A stretch of 64,000 nt of DNA from Acetivibrio thermocellus ATCC 27405 (GCF_000015865.1 NC_009012.1:3713081-3777080); one strand, 5' to 3'; counted from the stretch's first letter, positions 52,246-61,777 are shown. Notes: a model not told the origin generated them from the sequence alone. Numbers and translations: made by a program.

Positions 52246-53280
52246 ATGATATTTAAAAGGTCATTTAGGTTGAACAGAGGGTATGAAGTCCGGCTTCCGG
52301 TTTTTATACCGGTTTACAGGCCCGGCTTTTCAATCAATACACTTGAAGCCTGGCATGGGGAGCCTGAAATTGAGGCGTGCATGGTAAATGCCTTTTTGTT
52401 GTACAAAGATAAGGAAAAGAGAAGAATGTTTGAGGAAGGAATGGACTTGCGTCAGTATGTCGGAGGGTTTGAAGGCTTATTATGTACAGATTCGGGCGCA
52501 TTCCAGGGTTTTAGAGGTTCGGTTTATCTGAACAACAAGGAAATTGTAAAATTTCAGGATATGATTAAGACAGATGTTGCTGCTCCGCTGGATTTGGTAA
52601 CTCCTCCCGGAGATAACAGAACTACTGCGGAAAAGAAGTTGATATCCACTCAAAAAAGGACGCAGGAAGCGCTTAAACTGGTTAATTACTCGATACTGGC
52701 AGGTATCCAGCAGGGAGGAAGATTTCTTGATTTGAGGCAAAGAAGCATCAGAGAATTAATGCAAATGGGAGTTAGATATTTTGGACTGGGAAGTTTAGTA
52801 CCTTTTTTCAATAAAAACCACGATTTAAAGTTCGTTGGCAAGGTTATAATGGATGCCAGGGAGGCAGTGGGGGAAGAGTACCCGATTCATGTTTATGGGG
52901 CCGGTGATCCTCTGGAGATTCCTTTTTTGGTTTACTTTGGAGCAAATATATTTGATTCATCTTCATATGCCCATTATGCCAATTCAAAATTTTATATGAC
53001 CCCATATGGTGCGGTCAATCAATTGGAGCTACTTGAGCAAATAGGTTATGTTTGTAATTGTCCGATTTGTTCTTCTCATGGAGCGGAAGAAAATGTTATG
53101 AGCAATACAGAAAATCTTTCAGCCCATAATTTGTGGACTATTTGTCATGTTATAGAAGAAATCAGATTTGCATTGGACAATGATACGCTGGAAAAAATGA
53201 TTTCCGACATTCTCGAAAAACATCAATTAATATTTCCGGGAAGTATGCTTAAGAGTTCTTTTATTGAATTAACGGGCTGA
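52246..53280 (+). CDS. tRNA-guanine transglycosylase family protein with archaeal-type signatures
   Basis: This 344-residue TIM-barrel protein belongs to the TGT superfamily. The first catalytic Asp lies in LCTDSGAFQGFRG (D82), the substrate loop is GIQQGG, and the nucleophile region is GANIFDSSSYAHYANSKFY (D237). A zinc site follows, C270-C272-C275 with H294. The FDSxxY..YA..xxYxTPxG pattern is that of archaeal arcTGT and related bacterial paralogues (including DNA-modifying DpdA) rather than the bacterial Tgt pattern. There is no PUA domain. The target may be a tRNA or DNA base; I cannot tell. ATG 52246 is chosen because AAAGGTGAGG precedes it; the frame opens at 52201. No preQ0 or queuosine genes are nearby. 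Confidence 0.8.
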   Translation: MIFKRSFRLNRGYEVRLPVFIPVYRPGFSINTLEAWHGEPEIEACMVNAFLLYKDKEKRRMFEEGMDLRQYVGGFEGLLCTDSGAFQGFRGSVYLNNKEIVKFQDMIKTDVAAPLDLVTPPGDNRTTAEKKLISTQKRTQEALKLVNYSILAGIQQGGRFLDLRQRSIRELMQMGVRYFGLGSLVPFFNKNHDLKFVGKVIMDAREAVGEEYPIHVYGAGDPLEIPFLVYFGANIFDSSSYAHYANSKFYMTPYGAVNQLELLEQIGYVCNCPICSSHGAEENVMSNTENLSAHNLWTICHVIEEIRFALDNDTLEKMISDILEKHQLIFPGSMLKSSFIELTG

Positions 53281-53351
53281 TTAAGTTAATTGAAAAGATT
53301 AAGAACAATGGTTCTGCTCCTTTTAATGTAATACTTAAGGGAGATAAAATC

Positions 53352-55103
53352 ATGAAGACAATAATAATTGGAATTAATTCAAAATATATACATTCATCTT
53401 TGGCGGCATGGTACCTTAAGGCGTCCTGTGACGAGCAGTGCGGGGAAGTTAAGGTCATGGAGTTTACAATAAATGACAATTCGGAATATGTCCTTTCCCG
53501 TATTTACGCTGAAGGGTGCGATGTGGCTGCTTTTTCCTGCTATATCTGGAACATTGGTTTTGTCCTTAAGCTGGCTGAAAATTTGAAAATGGTTCTGCCC
53601 GATGTGAAGATAATACTTGGCGGACCGGAAGTCTCCTTTGACCCTCATGATATTTTGCGCTCAAACCGGTTTGTGGACTATGTGATGGCAGGAGAGGGGG
53701 AAGGGGCTTTCGGGCTTTTGCTGCGCTCTTTTACCGATGAAGGAATAAATCCTGATGCCATTGAAGGACTAAGCTACAGAAAAAACGGAGAAATCCACGC
53801 TTCAACCTCATTTCGCCTGGTAAAGGAGCTTGACACCGTTCCTTCTCCTTATACCCCGGAAATGCTTGAAGCCATTGGCAACAGAATAATATATTTCGAA
53901 TCCTCAAGGGGATGTCCATTTTCGTGTTCCTACTGTATTTCATCAACCTTTGAAGGTGTGAGATATTTTTCCATGGACAGGGTCAAATCGGACCTTTTAA
54001 CGCTGATTGATGCCAGGGTAAAACTTGTGAAGTTTGTGGACAGAACTTTCAATTGCAACAGACAAAGGGCAAAGGAAATATTTTCATTTATTATTGAAAA
54101 CGCAAAAGAGACGAGTTTTCACTTTGAAGCGGCGGCCGACCTTTTTGACGACGAAATGTTTGACATACTGTCCCGGGCTCCAAAGGGCTTGATTCAGTTT
54201 GAAATTGGAATACAATCAACCAATGAGGCGGCCCTTGAGGCTATCAGGAGAAAAACTGACCTGAAAAAAGTGTTTGAGAACATAAAAAAGCTTAAAGAGC
54301 TTGGAAACGTGCATATACATGTGGATTTGATAGCCGGACTTCCTTTTGAGGATTATAATTCCTTTTTGAATTCTTTCAATGAAACCTATAAACTTTATCC
54401 TCACCAGCTGCAGCTGGGATTTTTAAAGCTTCTCAAAGGTTCCGGCATAAGGCGGGAATATCAAAAGTACGGTTATAAATTCAGGCAATATCCTCCGTAT
54501 GAGGTATTGTCCAATGCATACTTGAGTTTTGGTGATATTATTAAATTAAAAAAGATTGAAGAACTACTCGAAAGGTATTACAACTCGGGAAGGTTCCAAA
54601 GAACGCTGAAATATCTTATTGAAGGGTTTTTTCCTTCACCGGCCGCTTTTTTTGAAGAATTCTCAAAGTATTACGAGGCGGCGGGATGTTACGACAGGTC
54701 CATTTCCTCCAGGGAGCTTTACACGATACTTTTGGATTTTGCATCAAGCCTTGATATGGAAGTGAACCTGGTATTGCTTAACGAAATTCTGAAATTTGAC
54801 TTTTTGGTTTCGGATAATACAAACAATCTTCCAAAAGGCTTGGAACGGCTGTATATCGATAATTTCGGCGAGAGATGCTTTGAATTTCTGAAGAACAGGG
54901 AAAATGTTGAGAAGTTTTTGCCCGAGTTTTCGGACACGCCTGCCAAGAAAATATACAACAAGGTTCATTTTGAAGCATTCAGATTTAATGTTGCCGATGA
55001 GACTTTGGCTCAGGATGAAGATACTACTGTAATTTTGTTTGACTATAGTCAAAAGGACAGCATAACGGGCCATTACAGGTTTTATAAGATACAGCTTCCC
55101 TGA
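53352..55103 (+). CDS. B12-binding radical SAM protein with DUF4080
   Basis: The 583-residue protein has an N-terminal cobalamin-binding Rossmann domain (residues 1-140; SCYIWNIGFV and ILGGPEVSFD). The radical SAM domain has its cluster motif in SSRGCPFSCSYCISS (CxxxCxxC). A DUF4080 region ends it. Such enzymes use cobalamin and a 5'-deoxyadenosyl radical for methylations or rearrangements; this subfamily is unassigned. GGGAGAT precedes ATG 53352, and the gene lies 71 bp behind the TGT paralogue on the same strand, so joint transcription and a related role in nucleic-acid modification are possible but unproven. Confidence 0.87.
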   Translation: MKTIIIGINSKYIHSSLAAWYLKASCDEQCGEVKVMEFTINDNSEYVLSRIYAEGCDVAAFSCYIWNIGFVLKLAENLKMVLPDVKIILGGPEVSFDPHDILRSNRFVDYVMAGEGEGAFGLLLRSFTDEGINPDAIEGLSYRKNGEIHASTSFRLVKELDTVPSPYTPEMLEAIGNRIIYFESSRGCPFSCSYCISSTFEGVRYFSMDRVKSDLLTLIDARVKLVKFVDRTFNCNRQRAKEIFSFIIENAKETSFHFEAAADLFDDEMFDILSRAPKGLIQFEIGIQSTNEAALEAIRRKTDLKKVFENIKKLKELGNVHIHVDLIAGLPFEDYNSFLNSFNETYKLYPHQLQLGFLKLLKGSGIRREYQKYGYKFRQYPPYEVLSNAYLSFGDIIKLKKIEELLERYYNSGRFQRTLKYLIEGFFPSPAAFFEEFSKYYEAAGCYDRSISSRELYTILLDFASSLDMEVNLVLLNEILKFDFLVSDNTNNLPKGLERLYIDNFGERCFEFLKNRENVEKFLPEFSDTPAKKIYNKVHFEAFRFNVADETLAQDEDTTVILFDYSQKDSITGHYRFYKIQLP

Positions 55104-55124
55104 TTTTAGGCCGGCGTCAAAATA

Positions 55125-55547
55125 TTAATAGTTTATTGATACGGTGACTTTAGTGCCTTTCAGGGGTTCCGAAATTATTTGTACGTCATCGCAAAGTTTC
55201 TTTAATATGAAAAGTCCCCATCCTCTGCTTTTTATTGAGTTAAGACTTGTATAATCTTTTTCGAGATTTAAAGATGAAGTGTCAAATCCGACTCCTTCGT
55301 CAGATACTTCAAGGTGTATGGTATGTTCATGCTTTTCTATCAGGAAGGATACATTTCCTGCGCTTTTTTTATATCCGTGTTCGAGGGAATTTATCAGCAA
55401 TTCATGGGTGGCGCTTTTGAGCTTGAAAACTGTTTTTTCATCGGAGGTCATATTGTTTATCACTTCTTCGCATGACGACAGGAATTTTTCTATGCTGTCT
55501 TTGTCGAAAGGGATGTGTGCGTTGAGTTTGCAACTTAATATTTGCAT
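55125..55547 (-). CDS. RsbW/SpoIIAB-like ATP-binding anti-sigma-type protein
   Basis: This 140-residue GHKL ATPase domain of the HATPase_c_2 type has N-box ATHELLINSLEHGYK, G1 box VSDEGVGFDTSS and G2 box SRGWGLFILKKL. Relatives act as anti-sigma-factor kinases or in PP2C-phosphatase signalling. No sigma factor, STAS antagonist or phosphatase lies next to it, so its partner is elsewhere. I start at ATG 55547 with GGAGGG upstream. It converges on the radical SAM gene. Confidence 0.85.
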   Translation of the reverse strand: MQILSCKLNAHIPFDKDSIEKFLSSCEEVINNMTSDEKTVFKLKSATHELLINSLEHGYKKSAGNVSFLIEKHEHTIHLEVSDEGVGFDTSSLNLEKDYTSLNSIKSRGWGLFILKKLCDDVQIISEPLKGTKVTVSINY

Positions 55548-55730
55548 ATACGGACCCTCCAAAAAGCAGAATACTTACATTACAAATTATATCATAAATG
55601 CTATTGAAAATAAAATACATCAATTTGTGTTATATGTTTAACTTGTGCAAAGAGCCATAGATTTAAATATATTAATGAACTGAAAAAATATGCATACAGA
55701 GGATAGATAAATAAATTGCCAAAGTTATGC

Positions 55731-55759
55731 TTGACATTCATAATGTTGGAATATATTAT
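55731..55759 (+). promoter_or_regulatory. Promoter of the three-repeat surface protein
   Basis: TTGACA (55731-55736), 17 bp and TATTAT (55754-55759), about 56 bp upstream of the coding start. Confidence 0.7.
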
Positions 55760-55814
55760 TACTGGTGAGATGTACCATTGGTTATATTTAAATTTATAAA
55801 TATTTCAAAAAGGA

Positions 55815-57350
55815 GTGAAGAATATTGCTAAAAAAGGGTTATCAGTCTTTTTGGCAGTGCTGATGGTATTAGCTGTAAATTTTGGCACTGTGACTACTTT
55901 TGCGGCAATGAGTGATGAAGCCGAGTCAATATCGGTAAACAAACCGGTTACCGACAATTTGTCTTCGGTTAATGATGTAAAGTATTACGAGGTGGAGCTG
56001 CCGGCACCGGGAAAAGTGAACTTAAGCTTTAGTCATGCTAATTTGGAAAGAACATATGTATACTGGAAAGTTACCATGTTTGACAGTGTGGAGAATGAAG
56101 TGTTGTATTTTGAATCAACAGGAACCAACACCGATGGTAAATCAATGAGTGTATATCTCGATAAAGGTACATATTATGTCAGGGTTAAAAGTGAAGGTTA
56201 TTGGTATAGCACTACTGATTATACGCTTTGTGTAAACTATACGGAAAACAAGGGAGAATATGAAATTGAACCAAACTATAGCAAGGAATTGGCAACAGAG
56301 ATTTCAGTAAATAAGCCTGTTATCGGTAATCACAGAGTGAAAGGTGATACAGACTTTTATAAGTTTACAATATCAGAACCGGGAAAAGTAGACTTAAGCT
56401 TTAACCATGCCAACTTGGAAAGAACATATGTATACTGGAAAGTTACCATGTTTGACAGTGTGGAAAACATAGTATTGTATTTTGAATCAACAGGAACCAA
56501 TACAACCGGTAAATCCATGAATGCCTACCTCAGTGAGGGTACATATTATATTCGAGTTACAACTGATGATTACTGGCATAGTACTGCCGATTACACTCTT
56601 TGTGTAAACTACACGGAAAATCAGGGTGAATATGAAATTGAGCCAAACAACAGCCAAGACAATGCGACGTTGATAGAGGTGGACGAACCGGTTACAGGAA
56701 ATCTGAGAACCAGTTCAGATGTTGACTATTATAGATTTGTAATGCCTGATTCCGGAAAAGTATATTTGGGATTTAACCATCCAAACCTTGAAAGAACATA
56801 TGTGTATTGGAAAGTTTCCCTGTATGATGCAAATGGCAACAGGCTTTATCAACTAAATTCCAGAGGTACTGATACAGTTGGAAAGTCGGATGAAATAAAA
56901 ATTGGAAGTGGCACGTATTATGTCAAGGTTGAATACGAAGGATACTGGCACAGCAGTGCCGACTACAGCCTTACGGTAAATACGGTGGGCGGTATCCCAA
57001 AAGTTAAAGTTTTCCTAAACGGCAAGAGAATCAGGTTTGACCAGCCGCCTATTATACAAAACGGCCGCACACTTGTGCCTTTACGTGCAATATTTGAAGC
57101 CATGAACGCCACTGTTTCATGGGATGACAAGACAAAGACGGTTACGGCAAAGAAAGGCGATACAACTATCGTCATGACAATTGGCAACAAAACGATGAAG
57201 AAAAACGGAGTAGCAATCGAACTGGATGTTCCGCCGCAAATCGTTAACGGCAGAACCTTGGTTCCGGCCCGTGCAGTTGCGGAAAGCTTTGGTGCAAAAG
57301 TGGACTGGGACGGCAGTACCAGGACGGTTACAATTACGGAAGGAAATTAA
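55815..57350 (+). CDS. Secreted protein with three PPC-like repeats and a copper-amine-oxidase-N-type domain
   Basis: The protein of about 511 residues has a signal peptide (GLSVFLAVLMVLAVNFGTVTTFAA). Three 124-residue repeats follow, each with NLERTYVYWKV, like bacterial pre-peptidase C-terminal domains. The end (from about 395) is a stalk-like copper amine oxidase N-terminal domain with two copies of the NGRTLVP pattern. The repeats are 372 bp apart in the DNA, and copies 1 and 2 are nearly identical over more than 100 bases, so the duplication is recent. The GTG at 55815 overlaps AGGAG; ATT 55824, seven bases on, would be a better-spaced but rare start. Confidence 0.82.
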   Translation: MKNIAKKGLSVFLAVLMVLAVNFGTVTTFAAMSDEAESISVNKPVTDNLSSVNDVKYYEVELPAPGKVNLSFSHANLERTYVYWKVTMFDSVENEVLYFESTGTNTDGKSMSVYLDKGTYYVRVKSEGYWYSTTDYTLCVNYTENKGEYEIEPNYSKELATEISVNKPVIGNHRVKGDTDFYKFTISEPGKVDLSFNHANLERTYVYWKVTMFDSVENIVLYFESTGTNTTGKSMNAYLSEGTYYIRVTTDDYWHSTADYTLCVNYTENQGEYEIEPNNSQDNATLIEVDEPVTGNLRTSSDVDYYRFVMPDSGKVYLGFNHPNLERTYVYWKVSLYDANGNRLYQLNSRGTDTVGKSDEIKIGSGTYYVKVEYEGYWHSSADYSLTVNTVGGIPKVKVFLNGKRIRFDQPPIIQNGRTLVPLRAIFEAMNATVSWDDKTKTVTAKKGDTTIVMTIGNKTMKKNGVAIELDVPPQIVNGRTLVPARAVAESFGAKVDWDGSTRTVTITEGN

Positions 57351-57399
57351 GTAAGGCCTTTCAAGCTTGATTTTTAGATATTTCTTGTAAATGAAAAAG

Positions 57400-57450
57400 G
57401 GAGTCTTGATTGCTTGATTGAAAACGGCATTTAAGACTCCTGTTTTGTTT
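57400..57450 (+). terminator. Terminator after the surface protein gene
   Basis: GGAGTCTT (57400-57407) pairs with AAGACTCC (57433-57440), followed by TGTTTTGTTT. It lies about 50 bp after the stop. Confidence 0.75.
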
Positions 57451-57583
57451 CGGATTTTTTTCGTTAAATACAAAATTTACGATTTCTAACATCATATATT
57501 TGTTATATGCGATAAAATCTGATATTATTTATTATGTGATTATTTTATTATTTTATAATTTTGCGATAAAGGGTGAAAAAATA

Positions 57584-58201
57584 GTGCTTCAGAGTAGTGA
57601 TATCGAGTTGCTTGAAATAATGGCGGACTCCCTGGGCAAATACCTCAAAGCAGCCGGACGACTGTCGGATGACGCATTTAATGAGTTGTCGAAGCATTAT
57701 GGATTGCTCTGGATGGAGCTGACAAGGCAGCAAGAGATAATTGAAGAATTGCTTGAGTCTGAAAATCTTAAGTCCGAAAATCTTAAACAGGGACGGAATG
57801 CCGTCGCACAGCAAGATGGCATGGAAAAACAAGAATCTCAGCATCAGGAAAAATATGACAATAACAACAGTGACACTAGAGGAGAAACTTCCGTCAATGA
57901 AAATGCTGCCGTAAAGCTCTATGATACAATGGTGGATTTTTTGAAACAGCAGAAATACATTGAGCTTCAGTGGGTAAGAGTATATGCGGTAAAGTGTCCC
58001 CAGGAAGGTTTTTATGATTTTCAAATAAAATACTTTGAACACAAAAACCCTGCGGACGCTGAAAAGAACTATCTTTTGTTTGGTGATGCCACGACCAATT
58101 ATTCTATAAGGAAAAAAGGCGATGAGATAATCGGAGATACATTCGAATGCTTTGAATTTATTTTAAATCTTCGTGAACAATTGGGAATTAAACAACTGTG
58201 A
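57584..58201 (+). CDS. Protein of unknown function
   Basis: I do not recognise this 205-residue protein. It has an N-terminal helical part (SSDIELLEIMADSLGKYLKAAGRL). A polar, low-complexity linker rich in Gln, Glu and Asn (about residues 70-110) follows, then a compact C-terminal domain with YIELQWVRVYAVKCPQEGFYDFQIKYF. It has no signal peptide or membrane helix when started at GTG 57584. That start has AAAGGGTG eight bases upstream; the longer frame from 57500 would add a hydrophobic leader without a ribosome site. It lies 24 bp before recD2 and is probably co-transcribed. Confidence 0.65.
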   Translation: MLQSSDIELLEIMADSLGKYLKAAGRLSDDAFNELSKHYGLLWMELTRQQEIIEELLESENLKSENLKQGRNAVAQQDGMEKQESQHQEKYDNNNSDTRGETSVNENAAVKLYDTMVDFLKQQKYIELQWVRVYAVKCPQEGFYDFQIKYFEHKNPADAEKNYLLFGDATTNYSIRKKGDEIIGDTFECFEFILNLREQLGIKQL

Positions 58202-58225
58202 TTTACCATATATCAGCAGAATGGA

Positions 58226-60376
58226 ATGGGTTTTATGGATTACTTGAGCGGAGTCGTAGAAAGGATAACATTTGTTAATGAAGAGAATGGCTTTTCTGTC
58301 GTAAAAATAAAGTCGAAAGGTTTTTCAGACCTGGTGACGGCAGTGGGGAATATGGCTTCGGTAAATGTCGGAGCCGTCGTAAGCCTTCGAGGGGAGTGGA
58401 AATACGACTCTAAGTTTGGCAGGCAGTTCAATGTATACCATTACGAAGAATCAATACCTGCCACTGTTGCCGGTATTGAAAAGTATTTGGGAAGCGGACT
58501 TATTAAGGGAATAGGGCCTGTTAATGCCAAAAGGATTGTAAAAGTGTTTAAAGAAGACACCATAAGGGTAATTGAGGAGGAACCCGACAGGCTCATTGAA
58601 GTTCCCGGCATAGGGAAAAAACGGGTGGAAATGATAAAAGAGGCGTGGCAGAATCAAAAGGAAATAAAGAATGTCATGCTTTTTTTGCAGTCCCACGGTG
58701 TTTCTACGGCGTTTGCCGTGAAAATATTTAAAACATACGGAAGTGACAGCATAAAAATTGTAAAGGAAAACCCATACAGACTTGCGGATGACATATGGGG
58801 AATCGGTTTTAAAACCGCGGACAAAATAGCCCAAAATATGGGATATGACAAGGAGTCTTATGCACGCATCAGGTCCGGCATAATGTATGCATTAAACGAA
58901 TTTGCCAATGACGGACATTGCTTTGCCAAAAAAGACGAACTTGTAAATAAGGCTTCGGAGCTGCTTGGGGTTGAGTTGGAGAAAGTGGAGACTGCCATAC
59001 AGCATATGCTGGAAGAGAAATCCGTAATAATGGAAGAAGATGATGCGGTTTACCTCCCGCCTTTTTATTACAGTGAAGTGGGAGTTGCCAGAAGAATACG
59101 GGAGATAATTGAGACTAAAAGCATGTACAGCTTTTACAATTTTGATGGGATAATAGAGGACCTCCAAAGAGAATGCAATATTCAATATGACGAAGTGCAG
59201 ATTGAAGCCATCAGAAAAGCGGTTGTGTCAAAATTCATGGTTCTTACCGGCGGTCCGGGCACCGGTAAGACTACAACCACTCTTGCGATAATAAAGGTAT
59301 TTCAAAAACTGGGTGCCACAGTCCTCCTTGCCGCACCAACCGGAAGAGCGGCAAAGCGTATGTCTGAAGCTACCGGTATGGAGGCAAAGACCATACACCG
59401 TTTGCTGGAATACAGTCCTCAGGACGGATATAAAAAAAATGACGACAATCCTTTGGAGTGTGATGTGCTAATCATTGATGAGACTTCAATGATTGACATT
59501 ATCTTGATGTACAATCTTCTTAAAGCCGTTTCAAACAATACGGTGGTGATACTGGTTGGGGACGTGGACCAGCTTGCTTCGGTGGGAGCAGGAAATGTAC
59601 TGAAAGACATTATAGAATCGGGTATGGTAACTGTGGTAAGGCTTATGAGGATATTCCGGCAGGCCATGGGAAGCGCGATAGTAACCAATGCGCATAAAAT
59701 AAACCATGGTGAGTATCCGGTCTTAAAAGGCGGCAAAAACAGTAACTTTTTCTTCATTGAAGAAGAGGACCCGGAAAAGATTGTAGAACTTGTCCGGGAG
59801 CTTTGTTCAAAACGGCTTCCCGGCTACTACAAAATAAATCCTCTAAATGACATTCAGGTTTTGTGTCCCATGCAAAAGGGAGTGGTGGGAGCGCAAAATC
59901 TCAATACAGTGCTTCAGGAGACTCTAAATCCCTGCGATATTTCCATAAAATACGGCGGCACAATTTACAAATTAAATGACAGGGTAATGCAGATTAAGAA
60001 CAATTATGATAAAAACGTATTTAACGGAGACATGGGGATAATAACGGACATTGACCAGGAAGAGAAAACCGTGCGCATAAAGTTTGATGATGCCGAGGTT
60101 GAGTATGATGTGACGGAGCTGGACGAGGTTACTCTGGCATATGCAGTCACGGTCCATAAAAGCCAGGGGAGTGAGTACAACTTTGTGGTGGCACCCTTTA
60201 CAATGCAGCATTACATGATGCTTCAAAGAAACCTTTTATACACATGCGTTACAAGAGCCAAAAAAGTCCTCGTGCTGATAGGTTCAAAAAAGGCGCTGGG
60301 GTGTTGCATAAGAAATTCCAGAAGTATGGACAGAAATACCAAACTTGCCCAAAGACTTAAAGCAGATACGAATTAA
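58226..60376 (+). CDS. recD2: RecD2-type ATP-dependent DNA helicase
   Basis: The 716-residue SF1B helicase has an N-terminal OB-like part (residues 1-90) and helix-hairpin-helix segments (LIKGIGPVNAKRIVKVF; IEVPGIGKKRVEMIKEA). The helicase core has Walker A TGGPGTGKTTTTLA, Walker B VLIIDETSMIDI, VGDVDQLASVGAG and motif VI TCVTRAKKVLVL, with the AVTVHKSQGSEY segment. RecD2 unwinds 5' to 3' and acts in repair, in organisms with or without RecBC. ATG 58226 and ATG 58235 are both possible starts. Confidence 0.93.
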   Translation: MGFMDYLSGVVERITFVNEENGFSVVKIKSKGFSDLVTAVGNMASVNVGAVVSLRGEWKYDSKFGRQFNVYHYEESIPATVAGIEKYLGSGLIKGIGPVNAKRIVKVFKEDTIRVIEEEPDRLIEVPGIGKKRVEMIKEAWQNQKEIKNVMLFLQSHGVSTAFAVKIFKTYGSDSIKIVKENPYRLADDIWGIGFKTADKIAQNMGYDKESYARIRSGIMYALNEFANDGHCFAKKDELVNKASELLGVELEKVETAIQHMLEEKSVIMEEDDAVYLPPFYYSEVGVARRIREIIETKSMYSFYNFDGIIEDLQRECNIQYDEVQIEAIRKAVVSKFMVLTGGPGTGKTTTTLAIIKVFQKLGATVLLAAPTGRAAKRMSEATGMEAKTIHRLLEYSPQDGYKKNDDNPLECDVLIIDETSMIDIILMYNLLKAVSNNTVVILVGDVDQLASVGAGNVLKDIIESGMVTVVRLMRIFRQAMGSAIVTNAHKINHGEYPVLKGGKNSNFFFIEEEDPEKIVELVRELCSKRLPGYYKINPLNDIQVLCPMQKGVVGAQNLNTVLQETLNPCDISIKYGGTIYKLNDRVMQIKNNYDKNVFNGDMGIITDIDQEEKTVRIKFDDAEVEYDVTELDEVTLAYAVTVHKSQGSEYNFVVAPFTMQHYMMLQRNLLYTCVTRAKKVLVLIGSKKALGCCIRNSRSMDRNTKLAQRLKADTN

Positions 60377-60463
60377 TATAAATACAAGTTGGCATGAATA
60401 GTGGAATAAATTGTAACAAAAGTTAATATAAAAGTAAATGAAGAAACCGCTTCCATTAGAAAA

Positions 60464-60492
60464 TTGACATTATTTTAATATAAAAATATAAT
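60464..60492 (+). promoter_or_regulatory. Consensus promoter of the CpaE/MinD-like gene
   Basis: TTGACA (60464-60469), exactly 17 bp and TATAAT (60487-60492): a perfect sigma-A promoter, 65 bp upstream of the start codon. Confidence 0.85.
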
Positions 60493-60556
60493 ATAAATAT
60501 ATAATGAACTATTAAATATATATAATGAATATTAATTTGAGCTATTGGGGGATATT

Positions 60557-61777
60557 ATGAGAAGACTTAATTTAGTTATTGCCGACACCGATGAAGGGTA
60601 TGTTCGAAACGTGGTCAACCATTTGATGACCAATTATCTGGATAAGCTTCGGGTAAGCTCTTTTACAAGGCGGGAACTTTTATATGATTTTCTTTCCGGG
60701 CTTAACAAGGTGGATGTTTTATTGATAAGTCCGGACATGTACAGTAAGGACCTGCCGATAGACAGCGACACAAAGGTGTTTTTGCTGACAAAGGGTGAAC
60801 CTTCTTCAAAAGGTGCTGGCATTGACTATGTTGATAAACACCAGGTTGGAGATGAGTTTGTAAATAAATTAGTTGGAATGTTTTTCGAAGGAGAGGTTGA
60901 GAAAAAAGAGGAACCCGTAGTTATGGAAAGCATTGCAGGTAAAAACGTTGCAGATGAAGACAACACAGGTGAAGACATTACAGTTGAAGATATCTCAGGT
61001 GAAGACACTGTAGTTGAGGAAGAACCGTTCCGGGATGTGGAGACAAAGGTGGTTGCCATATATTCTCCCATAGGCGGTTCCGGAAAAACTACTGTGGCTG
61101 TAAATTCCGCAGTTCATTGTGCCAAAAAGGGTCTTGAAGTTTTCTATCTTAACCTTGAAAATTTTCAATCCACTCCGCTTTATTTCAATTGCAAAAAGGA
61201 AAGAAATCTTTCCGAACTGCTGCGCTGCTTAAAACAGGGAAGAAACGTTGCAGCGAAGATTAGGCAAATAAAGCAGAAGGACGCTGATTACGGTGTTCAC
61301 TATTTTGTTCCTCCGGAAAATGTCGTTGATCTTAAAGAGATGGATTCCGATGAAATAAATGTACTTATAAACGCTTTCAGGTCAATGAGGTTTTATGATA
61401 TTGTGATAGTTGACATGTCCAGTGAGCTTGATGACAAAAATATTGCTTTGCTTAACAGTGCGGATGAAGTTATAATGGTGTTGGCCCAGGATGCAGTATC
61501 AAATGTCAAGGCCGAATATGTGTCAGAACAGCTGGAAAAGCATCTTGCGGGGCATGGACTTAACTTATCAGGCAAACTTACCGTGGCCCTTAACAAGTAC
61601 AATTTCCATATGGCTTTGGAAGTTGATACGGTATGCATAGACGGTGAAGTTGTTTCGGTTTACCTGCCTTTTGTACCGGGAATGACTGCCGTCAAAGGAA
61701 TTGCCCAGATGGCGGATATTCAGGGGGATTTTGGCGCAGGTATAGAAGAGTTGATGGGCAAGTACATAAAATTATAA
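60557..61777 (+). CDS. CpaE/MinD-like P-loop ATPase with receiver-like N-terminus
   Basis: The protein of 406 residues has an N-terminal receiver-like domain (residues 1-115; VIADTDEGYVRNVVNHL, VDVLLISPD) that lacks the usual receiver Asp pair. A very acidic linker follows with repeats of the GEDI-VED type (about 125-160). The C-terminal part is a ParA/MinD-type ATPase with Walker A YSPIGGSGKTTVAVNS and a later VIVDMSSELDD. This is the CpaE plan; CpaE positions type IV pilus secretion at the pole. No pilus genes are in the window. ATG 60557 has GGGGGA upstream. Confidence 0.83.
   Translation: MRRLNLVIADTDEGYVRNVVNHLMTNYLDKLRVSSFTRRELLYDFLSGLNKVDVLLISPDMYSKDLPIDSDTKVFLLTKGEPSSKGAGIDYVDKHQVGDEFVNKLVGMFFEGEVEKKEEPVVMESIAGKNVADEDNTGEDITVEDISGEDTVVEEEPFRDVETKVVAIYSPIGGSGKTTVAVNSAVHCAKKGLEVFYLNLENFQSTPLYFNCKKERNLSELLRCLKQGRNVAAKIRQIKQKDADYGVHYFVPPENVVDLKEMDSDEINVLINAFRSMRFYDIVIVDMSSELDDKNIALLNSADEVIMVLAQDAVSNVKAEYVSEQLEKHLAGHGLNLSGKLTVALNKYNFHMALEVDTVCIDGEVVSVYLPFVPGMTAVKGIAQMADIQGDFGAGIEELMGKYIKL

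Noticed and set aside
55125-55562. RsbW-like gene as part of a sigma-B module
   Set aside because: No RsbV-type antagonist, PP2C phosphatase or sigma factor gene lies beside it.
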